Source: Pelagibius sp050043265 | GTDB taxonomy: Bacteria > Pseudomonadota > Alphaproteobacteria > Kiloniellales > Kiloniellaceae | Length of the DNA stretch: 64,000 nt | Assembly (NCBI GenBank): GCA_050043265.1 | Contig: JBHJIR010000087.1 | Span: forward strand, 23,439-87,438 | Direction of reading: 5' to 3' | Position numbers and translations under genes: made by a program | The notes under the pieces: model-generated | The model's input: the letters and a program-made list of their open reading frames with translations, nothing else | The model's database searches: none | What the model was told of the DNA's origin: nothing | Shown here: positions 16,711-27,000 of the stretch, piece after piece | Layout of the letters: every line of letters starts with the position of its first letter | How positions within the stretch are numbered: the stretch's first letter is position 1

Positions 16711-17541
16711 TTAGAAATTCCCCAGAATGAAGCGGCGATGATGCGGCTGAACCGGGCGGGCGTTGGCAGGATAGAGCCGCGCGAACTGCGCGATCTGGCC
16801 GGCGGACACCTCGATCGGGTCGCGGAAAACCACCCAGTCGACGATCTCCGAGCACGGCGGGGTTGTCAGCGATCCTTCGTAGCGGTAGCAGGCCCGGCTG
16901 GCCGGCAACATCAGGCGGACATCCACCGGCCCTGTCGTCGGCGCCTTCTGGCCGGCCTGCGGAGGCATCCGCGACCACACTTTGGCAAGTTCGGCATGCT
17001 CCGCACCCGGCGTCAGGAAGACGCCCAGCACCGCCAGGCCGCCCTCGGCGCTCTTGTGGACGAAGTGCACCTCCATCGAATAGGGCCGGCCGTCGACCTG
17101 GTGCTCGCTGGGGTGATGGAAGTGGAACTGCAGCAGCTCGAAGCGCTTGCCACCCAGATCGGTCCAACTGCCCGGCGTGGCATTGGCCTGGATCGTGTGA
17201 CAGATGTTCGCCACCTCGAAGGGCGCTGGCATCCAGGACACCGCCATGTCATTCAGCAGGCTGGGCACATGGCTGTCGAGGTTGAGCGGCGACTGCTGGC
17301 TGCCGGCGCCACAGGCCTTGTATTCGCCGGACAGCTCGCTCCAACGCTCCGGCGCACCCTCACCCTCATAGGACCAGTGGCCGGCGCCGTGCGCCGCGGC
17401 CTTCTCGCCAGCGGGTGCAGCCGTACTGGCCCCGTGAGCATCGCCGCCCGGGGCCGTTTCGGCGGCGGCGGCGGCCTTACACAGGGGACAGCTGACTACC
17501 GCACCCAGGCTCAACAGACGAACGAAATCACGACGCTTCAT
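16711..17541 (-). CDS. Alpha-type carbonic anhydrase with Tat-like signal
   Basis: Interconverts CO2 and bicarbonate in the periplasm. 276 residues. The N-terminus KRRDFVRLLSLGAVV fits a twin-arginine signal (RRxFxxLL), followed by CPLCK and an Ala-rich cleavage region. The alpha-CA domain (about 55-276) has QSPLNLDS, zinc ligands in LLQFHFHHPSEH and MEVHFVH, and TPPCSEIVDWVVF. ATG 17541 has GGAGCAG about 5 nt upstream. It lies between chemoreceptor genes and just upstream of one on the same strand, an uncommon context suggesting a link with CO2/bicarbonate or pH sensing. Confidence 0.94.
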   Translation of the reverse strand: MKRRDFVRLLSLGAVVSCPLCKAAAAAETAPGGDAHGASTAAPAGEKAAAHGAGHWSYEGEGAPERWSELSGEYKACGAGSQQSPLNLDSHVPSLLNDMAVSWMPAPFEVANICHTIQANATPGSWTDLGGKRFELLQFHFHHPSEHQVDGRPYSMEVHFVHKSAEGGLAVLGVFLTPGAEHAELAKVWSRMPPQAGQKAPTTGPVDVRLMLPASRACYRYEGSLTTPPCSEIVDWVVFRDPIEVSAGQIAQFARLYPANARPVQPHHRRFILGNF

Positions 17542-17581
17542 TTTGCTGCTCCACCAGTCGAATCGTTTTATGCCAACCGTC

Positions 17582-17635
17582 TTCCCGACGGGACGCCAGG
17601 CCCGGCGTTTTCCCGACGAGGCGCCAGGCCCGGCG
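17582..17635. repeat. 28-bp-period tandem duplication upstream of the carbonic anhydrase
   Basis: Two 26-bp copies beginning TTCCCGACG and ending CCAGGCCCGGCG, separated by 2 bp and differing at two positions, lie 41-94 bp upstream of the carbonic anhydrase start. Confidence 0.75.
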
Positions 17636-17777
17636 CAAGGCTGCCCGGCTTCTGGCCTTTTCAAGACCGAAGTAGTCACATTCGCTATAATTCATAAAAA
17701 TTTGATTAGTTTTTTTGAAAAGGCCGGCGAAAGCGACGATGGCGGCGCCGTCGGCCCCGGCGGCCCCGTCGGCAAGG

Positions 17778-17810
17778 ACAAACCGCCCCGCGTGAGGGCG
17801 GGGCGGTTGT
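17778..17810 (-). terminator. Terminator after the PAS chemoreceptor
   Basis: A GC-rich 13-14 bp stem, about ACAACCGCCCCGC paired with GCGGGGCGGTTTGT around a 6-nt loop, follows the stop of the minus-strand PAS chemoreceptor gene. A short T-run is part of the descending arm. Confidence 0.7.
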
Positions 17811-17855
17811 CAGGCCAGGTCGAATTGAGGGCCGCGGGGGCGGCCGGCGATGGGA

Positions 17856-19358
17856 CTACATGGTGCGGACGCGAACCAGGAAGTCGTCCACCTTCTGTTC
17901 CAGCCCACCGGCCTGCTTGGTCAGCATCTGGGCATCTTGCAGAACGCTGCTGGAGGACGTTCCGGTTTCCTCGGCCGCCTGTGTGACGCCGTTGATGTTC
18001 AGCGAAACCTCCTTGGTCGCCGAGGACTGCTCCTCGACCGCGCTGGAGATCGAGGTACTGATCTCGCTGACCTGGGCGATGATCTTGCCGATCTCGCGGA
18101 TGGCGTCGGCCGTCGTCAGGCTCGAGTCCTGGATTCCCTTGATCTGGGTTCCGATTTCCTCGGTCGCCTTGGCAGTCTGCGTAGCGAGGTTTTTCACCTC
18201 GCTGGCAACCACGGCAAACCCCTTGCCCGCCTCGCCGGCACGGGCCGCCTCAATGGTCGCGTTCAGCGCCAACAGGTTGGTCTGCTCGGCGATGTCGGTG
18301 ATGATCTGCGATACCGCGCTGATCTTCTCTGCCGCCGTCACCAGATCGCTGACCATGTGCTCTGACTTTTCCGCCTCGGCAACCGCGGTGTTCACGATGC
18401 GGTTGGACTCGGTGATCTGCCGGGAGATCTCGTTGACCGAAGCGGCCAGCTCTTCGGAGGCCGCGGACACGGTCGACGACTGCTGGTTGGTCTGCTCGGC
18501 GGCCGCCGCCAGGGTCTGCGCGGTCACCTCCATGTTCTGCGCGGAGGAAGCGACCGTCTGAACCATCGACTTCACGCCGCTTTCGAACTCGTCGGCGAGC
18601 GCCGCGTTCTCCGCCTTGCGCTTCGTCAGGTCGGTGGCGAACTTCACCACCTTCCAGGGCCGGCCGTTCAGGTCCATGACCGGATTGTAGGAGGCTTCGA
18701 TCCACACCTCATTGCCACCCTTGCCGATGCGCTTGTACTGGGCCGCCTGGAATTCGCCGCGTCCCAGCTTCGCCCAGAATTCCTTGTACTCGGCGCTCTC
18801 GCGCAGGGCCGGCTCGACGATCATGCTGTGGTGCTTGCCTTTGACTTCGTCGAGCGCGTAGCCGAGAGTCTTCAGGAAATTCTCGTTGGCCGTGATGATG
18901 GTGCCGTCGAGCTGAAACTCGATCACCGCCTGGGAGCGGCCGATCGCCTCCACCTTGCCCGAAAGGTCGGCGAATTCCGCCTTCTGCTTCGTCACATCGG
19001 TCGCGTACTTGACCACCTTGAACGGCTTGCCGTTGCGGCCAAGCAGCGGATTGTAGGAAGCCTCGATCCACACCTCCTTGCCGCCTTTGCCGATGCGCTT
19101 GTACTGGGCCGCCTCGAACTCGCCGCGATTGAGCTTTTCCCAGAACGCCTTGTACTCGGCACTCTCGCGGAAAGCCGGCTCGACGAAGATGCTGTGGTGC
19201 TTGCCCTTCACCTCATCCAGCGTATAGCCCATCGCGTTCAGGAAGTTCGCGTTGGCCGTGATGATGGTGCCATCCATCGTGAACTCGATGATCGCCTGAG
19301 AACGGTCGAGGGCGGCGAGCCTCGCGGCGGTATCATTACGCAGCATTGAAAACGACAT
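17856..19358 (-). CDS. Cytoplasmic chemoreceptor with two duplicated PAS domains
   Basis: 500 residues with no membrane helix. Two PAS domains (about 14-125 and 137-248) are clear internal duplicates: both contain IEF-x-x-DGTIITAN, DEVKGKHHS, ESAEYK and AAQYKRIGKGG. The signalling domain follows (about 265-500) with AEQTNLLALNATIEAARAGEAG and EEIGTQIKGIQDSS. The layout resembles Aer-like PAS energy or redox sensors, but ligand or cofactor cannot be read from sequence. A strong hairpin follows; upstream is an AT-rich gap. Confidence 0.95.
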   Translation of the reverse strand: MSFSMLRNDTAARLAALDRSQAIIEFTMDGTIITANANFLNAMGYTLDEVKGKHHSIFVEPAFRESAEYKAFWEKLNRGEFEAAQYKRIGKGGKEVWIEASYNPLLGRNGKPFKVVKYATDVTKQKAEFADLSGKVEAIGRSQAVIEFQLDGTIITANENFLKTLGYALDEVKGKHHSMIVEPALRESAEYKEFWAKLGRGEFQAAQYKRIGKGGNEVWIEASYNPVMDLNGRPWKVVKFATDLTKRKAENAALADEFESGVKSMVQTVASSAQNMEVTAQTLAAAAEQTNQQSSTVSAASEELAASVNEISRQITESNRIVNTAVAEAEKSEHMVSDLVTAAEKISAVSQIITDIAEQTNLLALNATIEAARAGEAGKGFAVVASEVKNLATQTAKATEEIGTQIKGIQDSSLTTADAIREIGKIIAQVSEISTSISSAVEEQSSATKEVSLNINGVTQAAEETGTSSSSVLQDAQMLTKQAGGLEQKVDDFLVRVRTM

Positions 19359-19782
19359 GATTTCGATTCCCTAAGTGGATCCCCAGGAGGCGCCCGCGAA
19401 ACGTGCCCTTTACGGCCGGCGCCCCCAGCGGCCGCGCCAATGCCCTATCCCAATCATCATAAGTCAGGTGTCATCCACGAATAGATGAGGCGGCCGGGTT
19501 CGCTTGGATTGGATTTAATCACTATGAGCATTAAAGACTAGTAAAATAGATTAAATAATAAATTCTACTTTATTGTAATTTTGCATATAATTTCTCTATA
19601 ATTTCCGATTATAATAATATAAAATTTTATGTTATTACTACTTTATCAGATTTACTTAAATTTTTATTCAAATACGATGACGCCATGCTCGACATAGTTG
19701 CTGCGGCGGCTGAGTCCGACAATGCTTTGCGCAGTCGCTCAAGCGGGCGACATCCGGGATTATCCGCGGACCGCAACAGGGC
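19359..19782. other. AT-rich intergenic block between chemoreceptor genes
   Basis: No gene seen. Bases 19490-19690 are extremely AT-rich, with long A/T runs, in sharp contrast to the GC-rich flanks. It must hold the promoter of the PAS chemoreceptor and the 3' end of the next gene, but I cannot assign a specific promoter. Confidence 0.7.
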
Positions 19783-21552
19783 TCAGGCGGCGCGCAGCCC
19801 CGCCAGGAACTTACCGACTTCGCCGCGCAGCAGTTCCGACTGCTTGGAGAGCTGGCCCGCCGATTCCAGGACTTCGCTGGCCGCGGCGCCGGTCTGCTCC
19901 GCTGCCTGGCGGACGCCCACGATGTTGCTGGCGACCTCCTGCGTTCCGGCGGCAGCCTGCTGAACGTTGCGCGAGATCTCTTCGGTGGCGGCGTTCTGCT
20001 CCTCCACCGCGGCGGCGATGCCGTGCGCGTTTTCGCTGATCCGCTTGATCACGCTGACGATGCCCTCGATGGTACCGACAGTGCCGCCGGTGGCGTTCTG
20101 CATGCCCTCGACCTGCGCGGCGATCTCCTGGGTTGCCTTGGCGGTCTGGGTCGCCAGCGACTTCACCTCGCCGGCGACCACGGCGAAGCCCTTGCCGGCT
20201 TCGCCGGCGCGGGCCGCCTCGATGGTCGCGTTGAGGGCCAACAGATTGGTCTGCTCGGCGATGTCCTGGATCAGGTTGATCACGGCGCCGATCTTTTGCG
20301 CCGCCTCGGCCAGGCCGTTGACCGACTGGTTGGCCAGGTCCGCGTCCTCGACCGCCTGCTGCGAGACCTTGTTGGTCTCCGCGATCTGCCGAGAAATCTC
20401 GCCGATCGAGGCCGAAAGCTCTTCCGAGGCGGTGGCGACCGTCTGTACGTTGGTCGAGGCCTCCTCCGAAGCGCTGGAGACGCTGATCGACTGGGCATTG
20501 GTCTGCTCGGCGGTCGACGACATCGACTGCGCGGTCGCCTGCAGCTCGGTAGCCGCGGCGGAAACCGTGTCGACGACGCCGCCGACGGCGGCCTCGAAGG
20601 CATCGGCCTTCTGCAGGCGCTGACGGCGCCGCTCTTCGGCCTGGCGGGCGTCGTCTTCGGCGCGCTCCTCTTCCAGGCGCTTCAGTTCCAGGGTCTTATG
20701 CTTGAAGACCACGAAGGCTTCGGCGACCTGGCCGATTTCGTCGCGGCTGCGCACCTTCACCTCGGCACTGGTGTCGCCTTCGGCCAGACGGTTGAGGGCG
20801 TTGACGACCTGGGCCAGCGGGCGCGCCACGCCGACGCGGGTGAACCAGACGGCGACCACGAATCCGATGACGGCGGAGGCCGCCGATACCACCGACATCA
20901 TCCACACGGCAGACTTCTCGTGCTCTTCGACAGTGCGGACCGCCCCGAGGGTGAAGGATTCGATTTCCTCCAGCAGCGTGGCCAGTTCGTGGTTGAGCTT
21001 CTCTTCCTCCTGCTCGATCCCGCCCACCAGGGCCAACGCTTCGGAAAGCCGTCCGGCGGTGCTCAACTGGAAGATCTCCGCCGCATGTTTGTGGTAGGAC
21101 TTGTGTTCGCCTTCGATCTGCTTCAGCGCAGAGAGGACCTTCTCGAACTCCGCCTTCTGCTCGGGGGTGCGGGCGTGGCTCAACGCCCGCTCGGCGAGCC
21201 GCTCGCCGGCATCAATCTCCTCATCGACGGTCGCGGACAGCCGTTCGAACGCCTCCTGAGCGGCGCGCAACTGCTCGGGGGTCGTCTCCGTCACCAGGCC
21301 GCTGAGCCGCAGGATGCGCTCCAGCAGCACGGCCTGCTCCAGCTGATGCACCGTCACGCGGCTGACCGTCTCGGTCAGCGGCATGTCGTCCTCGGCGATC
21401 GACTCGATCTCCAGGCCGATGCGCGACATCTGCCATACGCCGATCGTGGCGACGATAACCGTCGCCATCAGGCAGAGGCCCACGATGCCGAGCAACTTGT
21501 GCATCACAGTGGATCCCAGGCGGCCGCCCAGGCCGAACTTCATGCTCGTCAT
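19783..21552 (-). CDS. Methyl-accepting chemotaxis protein (paralogue 2)
   Basis: 589 residues, the same length and layout as the receptor at 14870-16639: first membrane helix (about 18-38, MHKLLGIVGLCLMATVIVATIGVWQM), helical periplasmic sensor, second membrane helix (about 212-232), HAMP with VGVARPLAQVVNALNRLAEGD, and a highly similar signalling domain ending GEVKSLATQTAKATQEIAAQV and LLRGEVGKFLAGLRAA. Conservation is highest in the C-terminal half and lower in the sensor, suggesting duplication followed by sensory divergence. The start has TAGGAGAG about 5 nt upstream. Confidence 0.95.
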   Translation of the reverse strand: MTSMKFGLGGRLGSTVMHKLLGIVGLCLMATVIVATIGVWQMSRIGLEIESIAEDDMPLTETVSRVTVHQLEQAVLLERILRLSGLVTETTPEQLRAAQEAFERLSATVDEEIDAGERLAERALSHARTPEQKAEFEKVLSALKQIEGEHKSYHKHAAEIFQLSTAGRLSEALALVGGIEQEEEKLNHELATLLEEIESFTLGAVRTVEEHEKSAVWMMSVVSAASAVIGFVVAVWFTRVGVARPLAQVVNALNRLAEGDTSAEVKVRSRDEIGQVAEAFVVFKHKTLELKRLEEERAEDDARQAEERRRQRLQKADAFEAAVGGVVDTVSAAATELQATAQSMSSTAEQTNAQSISVSSASEEASTNVQTVATASEELSASIGEISRQIAETNKVSQQAVEDADLANQSVNGLAEAAQKIGAVINLIQDIAEQTNLLALNATIEAARAGEAGKGFAVVAGEVKSLATQTAKATQEIAAQVEGMQNATGGTVGTIEGIVSVIKRISENAHGIAAAVEEQNAATEEISRNVQQAAAGTQEVASNIVGVRQAAEQTGAAASEVLESAGQLSKQSELLRGEVGKFLAGLRAA

Positions 21553-21728
21553 CTCACTCTCCTAAGCACAGGCGGTTTGACCAACCGGCCGTCCGCCATT
21601 GGACGACGGGCCAAACACACTCGGGGCCGCCAGAGCACTCTCACCAACGGCCAAACTGAATTCGATAAATACGCAAGCAAAAACGCGGTAGATCACAAAA
21701 AAACTGGAATTCTATATTTTTAAAAAAA

Positions 21729-21911
21729 TTATCTGACAGTATTTTTTGTTATCTTTATTCGAATTTTAGATAAATCCTCTTTGAGAACTCCCGCACCTTC
21801 GACGAAAGCCAACATTGCCTCCAATCGAGAAGCACCGCGCAGAACAACTCCAACAAAATTGCCCGTCAATAAGTAAAAACTCGCACCATCTGAATATTTA
21901 TTCCGACTCAC
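21729..21911 (-). CDS. Small protein of unknown function in an AT-rich region
   Basis: A 60-residue frame starting GTG with GAGG about 10 nt upstream, product beginning MSRNKYSDGASFYLLTGNF and ending KIRIKITKNTVR. It is basic, with a hydrophobic centre (FVGVVLRGASRLEAMLAFVEGAG). Base and codon use (AAA, AAT, TTA, ATA) differ strongly from the neighbours, suggesting recent acquisition or a remnant. I do not recognise a family; it could be a relic of a longer gene. Confidence 0.45.
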   Translation of the reverse strand: MSRNKYSDGASFYLLTGNFVGVVLRGASRLEAMLAFVEGAGVLKEDLSKIRIKITKNTVR

Positions 21912-22360
21912 CCGATATCCACCTCAGGGGCAGATTTCCCAACTTACAGGCGTATATCGATGAAATACCGCCTCCAGCCTCGCCAAAATCGGCCGTATCG
22001 GGCTCATGAAATAAGATTCTTCTCCTTGCTCTAGAGTGATGTAATCACCGGGCTGGTTAACCTTCCGTGAATCACATCAAATAAACATCATTTTTTATAT
22101 CATTCTATTCTTCTATGTGACGCTGAATCTCTCACAGAGACATAGCATTACGGTTGCATAATGGATCTTTACAGGGAAAATTCGACTAAAAAATATCTTT
22201 TTACATCAGTTTATCTATTTTTGGTTGTATTAGTACGACCTTAATTGTCGCCCCCCCCGGCAGAGGCCAGGCTTGGCGCGCTGGGCCGAGACTCCTAAAC
22301 TCGCGCCCGTCCATGCCCTCGCCGGGCACCGCGCCGCAACCACTCAGGATCCTTGCGACC
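21912..22360. other. AT-rich gap before fumC with inverted repeats
   Basis: No convincing gene. It contains GTGAT-GTA-ATCAC (22036-22048), GTGA-A-TCAC (22067-22075) and a longer imperfect hairpin with CTATGT/ACATAG arms (about 22114-22146), candidates for regulator binding or RNA structure. The fumC promoter should lie at its right end near 22200-22250. Confidence 0.5.
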
Positions 22361-23857
<1,497 letters not shown>

Positions 23858-24094
23858 ACGGCTGCGCAAAAGATCGGTGAAGATCGCCGGCCACAGCACC
23901 TCGCTGTCGCTGGAAGGGGTGTTCTGGGACGCCCTGAAGGAAGTCGCCGCCGGGCGCCACCTGTCGCTGAATGCGTTGATCGAGGAAATCGACCGCGGCC
24001 GCGGCGGCAACCTGTCCAGCGCCGTGCGCGTCTTCCTGCTGAACCACTACCGCGCGGCGGCCAAAGCCCCGACGCCGGATGCGGACGGTCGCCC

Positions 24095-27000
24095 CTAACC
24101 GCCGAGGCCCTTCAGCAGGCCCTTGACCCCTTCCTTAAGGATGTCCTCCGGCTTCAGCGGCTTGGCGGGTTGTTCCGGCTGCTCCCCGGACGTTTCCCCG
24201 GCGGACGTTTCCCCGGCGGCCGGCGCCTCGTTGCGCTGGAACGGCTGGCCGCCGATCGCCACGTTGGGCGCGTCGAGCGGGCCCTTCAGCTTGGCGGTCA
24301 GGTAAGCCTTCGCCGGATCGGCGTCGCGGAACACATCGGTGGTGCTGTCGCGCCGCCAGCCCGGCAGGTCGACGCTGCCCACCGTGCGCGCCACGGCGTC
24401 GCGCCCGCGCAGCGTCAGGTCGTCGCTGCGCGCCACCCCCTCGGCGATCACGAAGCTGCCGTCAATGGCGGCCGGCGCCCCCGCGAAAGCCGAGAACAAT
24501 ACCGTCGTGCTGTCGGTGACGCCGCGGATCTCCTTCACCTTCTTGCCCAGGATACCGAGCACCAAGGCGCCGGCCTGCTCCTCCACCTTGGCCGCCACGG
24601 TCACCGTACCGGCCAGCGTACCGTCGCCGGCCAGGGCCGAGACCAGCGCCGCCTCGCTGGCGCCCCGGCTCGTCAGGGTGCTTTTCAAGGTCACAGGACC
24701 GGAGAAGCGGTCGCTATCCGCAAGGTCGCCGAGCAGGCCCTTCAACTCCACATCGGCGGCGCTGAGCGCGAGCGCGATATCGAGCCCCGGCACCGCCGTC
24801 TCGCGCGCATCGGCCTTGCCGGTGAGCGACAGGGCGCCGCCATAGGCCCCGGCGGCGAACCGCTGGAGATCCAGAACGCCGTCGGCCAGCACGGCCTCGA
24901 TTTCGGCAGCGGTCAAGCGCAGGCGGTCGATCAGCAGCGTCTTGGCGGTGAGCTTCACCTCGCCATCGAAGGCGCGCAGGCCTTCGAGGTCGAATGCTTG
25001 GCGCGACCAGCGCTCGTGGCCTGCCGCGGTTGTCCCTAAACCGGAACCCGAGCCGGAACCAGAGCCGCCGCTGCTGTTCTCGGTAGCCTTGCTTCCGGCC
25101 GCGACCGGCGCCATCACCGCGGCCAGGGGCAGCTGGCCGGTCGACAACTGCGCCGTGATCCGCGGGCGCGGCCCGGCCAGGGACAGGGCGATGTCGCCGC
25201 CCAGCAGGGCGACGCCGGCCAGCGTGCCCTCCAGGCCGCTGAGGCGGATGTCGGACGCGCTGGCGGCCAGTCGGCCTTTCACGGCGGCCGGGCCGAGGTC
25301 GCGCGGCAGCGCGGCATCGCGCAGCAGCTCGCCGAGCAGCACGAAGAGATCCGGGTGGTTCAGTTCCAGCGCCGTGTCGATGGACGGAGCACCCCCGGCG
25401 GCGGGCTGCAGCGTCGCCGCGCCGGCGGCGCGCAGCGTGCCGCCCAACGCGGTCAGATGCTGGTCGAAGCGCAGCCCCTCGCCGTTGCCGTTGCCCGCGC
25501 CGCTGAGGGTGAAGGACTCAAGCGGCAGCTGCCGGGCGGTGCTGACGCCGAAGGCCTTCGTCAGACGCGACAACGCCGTCACCGAGACGTCCAGCGAGCC
25601 GTCGATGGAGGCGTCGCGGTCGACGTTGGCCAGGCTGCCGGTGAACTGTCCGCGGCTGCCGACCAGATCGGCGACCGCGAGATTGCGCACCACCAGCCCA
25701 CCACGCTGCAGGGTCGCATCCAGGTGCAGGCCATCGAGCGGCAGCCCGCGGTAGGTCATCTGGCCGACGCGCAGATCGATGTTGGCATCGAAGCGGCCGA
25801 GCACGGGCAGGCCCAGCGGGGCAGCGGCCGGCGCCGGCCCTGACGTCAACGGGGACGCCAGCGGGGCGGCCTGTTCCGCCGTCGCGGCCGGGCCTTCTCG
25901 CTCCGGACCCGGCGCCGGCAGGTAGGCATCCAGATTGATCTTGTCGACGGACAGGGCGATGCCGAATCCGGGACGCTTGCGCAGGGCAACCGCCGCGCCG
26001 CCGGTCACCCGGCTGAGGTCGAGCTGAATGTCGGTGTTGCGCAGCACCAACTGGTCGCCGGAAGCGTCGAGTCCGGTCTTCAGCACCATGCGGCGCAGGC
26101 GCTCGGCGGGCACCGCCGCGACATCGACGCCGAGCCACTGCAGCATACCGCGCAGATTGCCCGATTCCGCCGTCACCTTGCCGCTGAACCGCGGGCCCTG
26201 CCCGTCCGTACTCAGCACGCCGGTGAGCGCCGCCTTGGAACTGCCGGGCAGTTGCACCGCCGCCTGGGTCAGCGTCAGCCGGCCATCCTCCAGGCGGGCT
26301 GCGACCTGAAGCTGGCGCACCGTCTGGCCGCGGTAGAGCAGCGCGTCGGCGCCCAGGGCGATGCTGGCGGAAAATCCGCGCGGCAGGCCTGCCGATTCCT
26401 CGGCGGCCGGAGTGGCGCCCGGCAGCACGGCAACCGCTACCGGCGGGGCGTCCGCCGCCCGCCCCTCCGCCGGGGCGCCGGGAGGGCGCGCCGTGGCCTG
26501 CAGGGCGAGCAGCTTGTCGAGGTCGACGGTCTTCGCCGACAGCTCCGCGGTGATGTCTGGCCCAGTCCCGGAGGGGGTGCCGGAGGGGGCACCGGAAGGG
26601 GCGCCGGTGACGGTGTCGAGGGTGGCGACGAGCCGGCCGTCGAGCGACAGCGGCCCCAGGGTGAGCTTCACCGATTCGGCCGCCGCCTCACTGCTGCTGG
26701 CACTGAGCTCCGCCGTTGCCGTGAAGGCTTGGGCCAAGATGCCCGACGCCGCGCCGCCCGTGTCGACCGACCCGCCTTCGATGGCCAGGGCCCGCAACAC
26801 GCCTGCCAGGTCGCCGCCTTCCGCCTGCAGTCGACCGCGCAGCGTCTGCAGGTCCTCATGGCGCGACAACGCCCCGATGAAGGTGGCCTCGGCCTCGGCC
26901 TGCGGCAGCTTCAGGGACAGCGACAGTGCCGTGGCCCCGGCCTCGACCAGTTGGCCGAGGTTGAAATCGAACGCCAGGGGCACACCGTGGTAGACCGCCG

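Noticed and set aside
16640..17167. Upstream extension of the first chemoreceptor frame
   Set aside because: It runs antisense-like through the carbonic anhydrase in another frame; the ATG at 16639 has an SD and gives the expected N-terminus identical in layout to its paralogue.
22313..22360. Alternative upstream start for fumC adding 16 residues
   Set aside because: The extension is unlike FumC N-termini; ATG 22361 leads directly into the conserved region.
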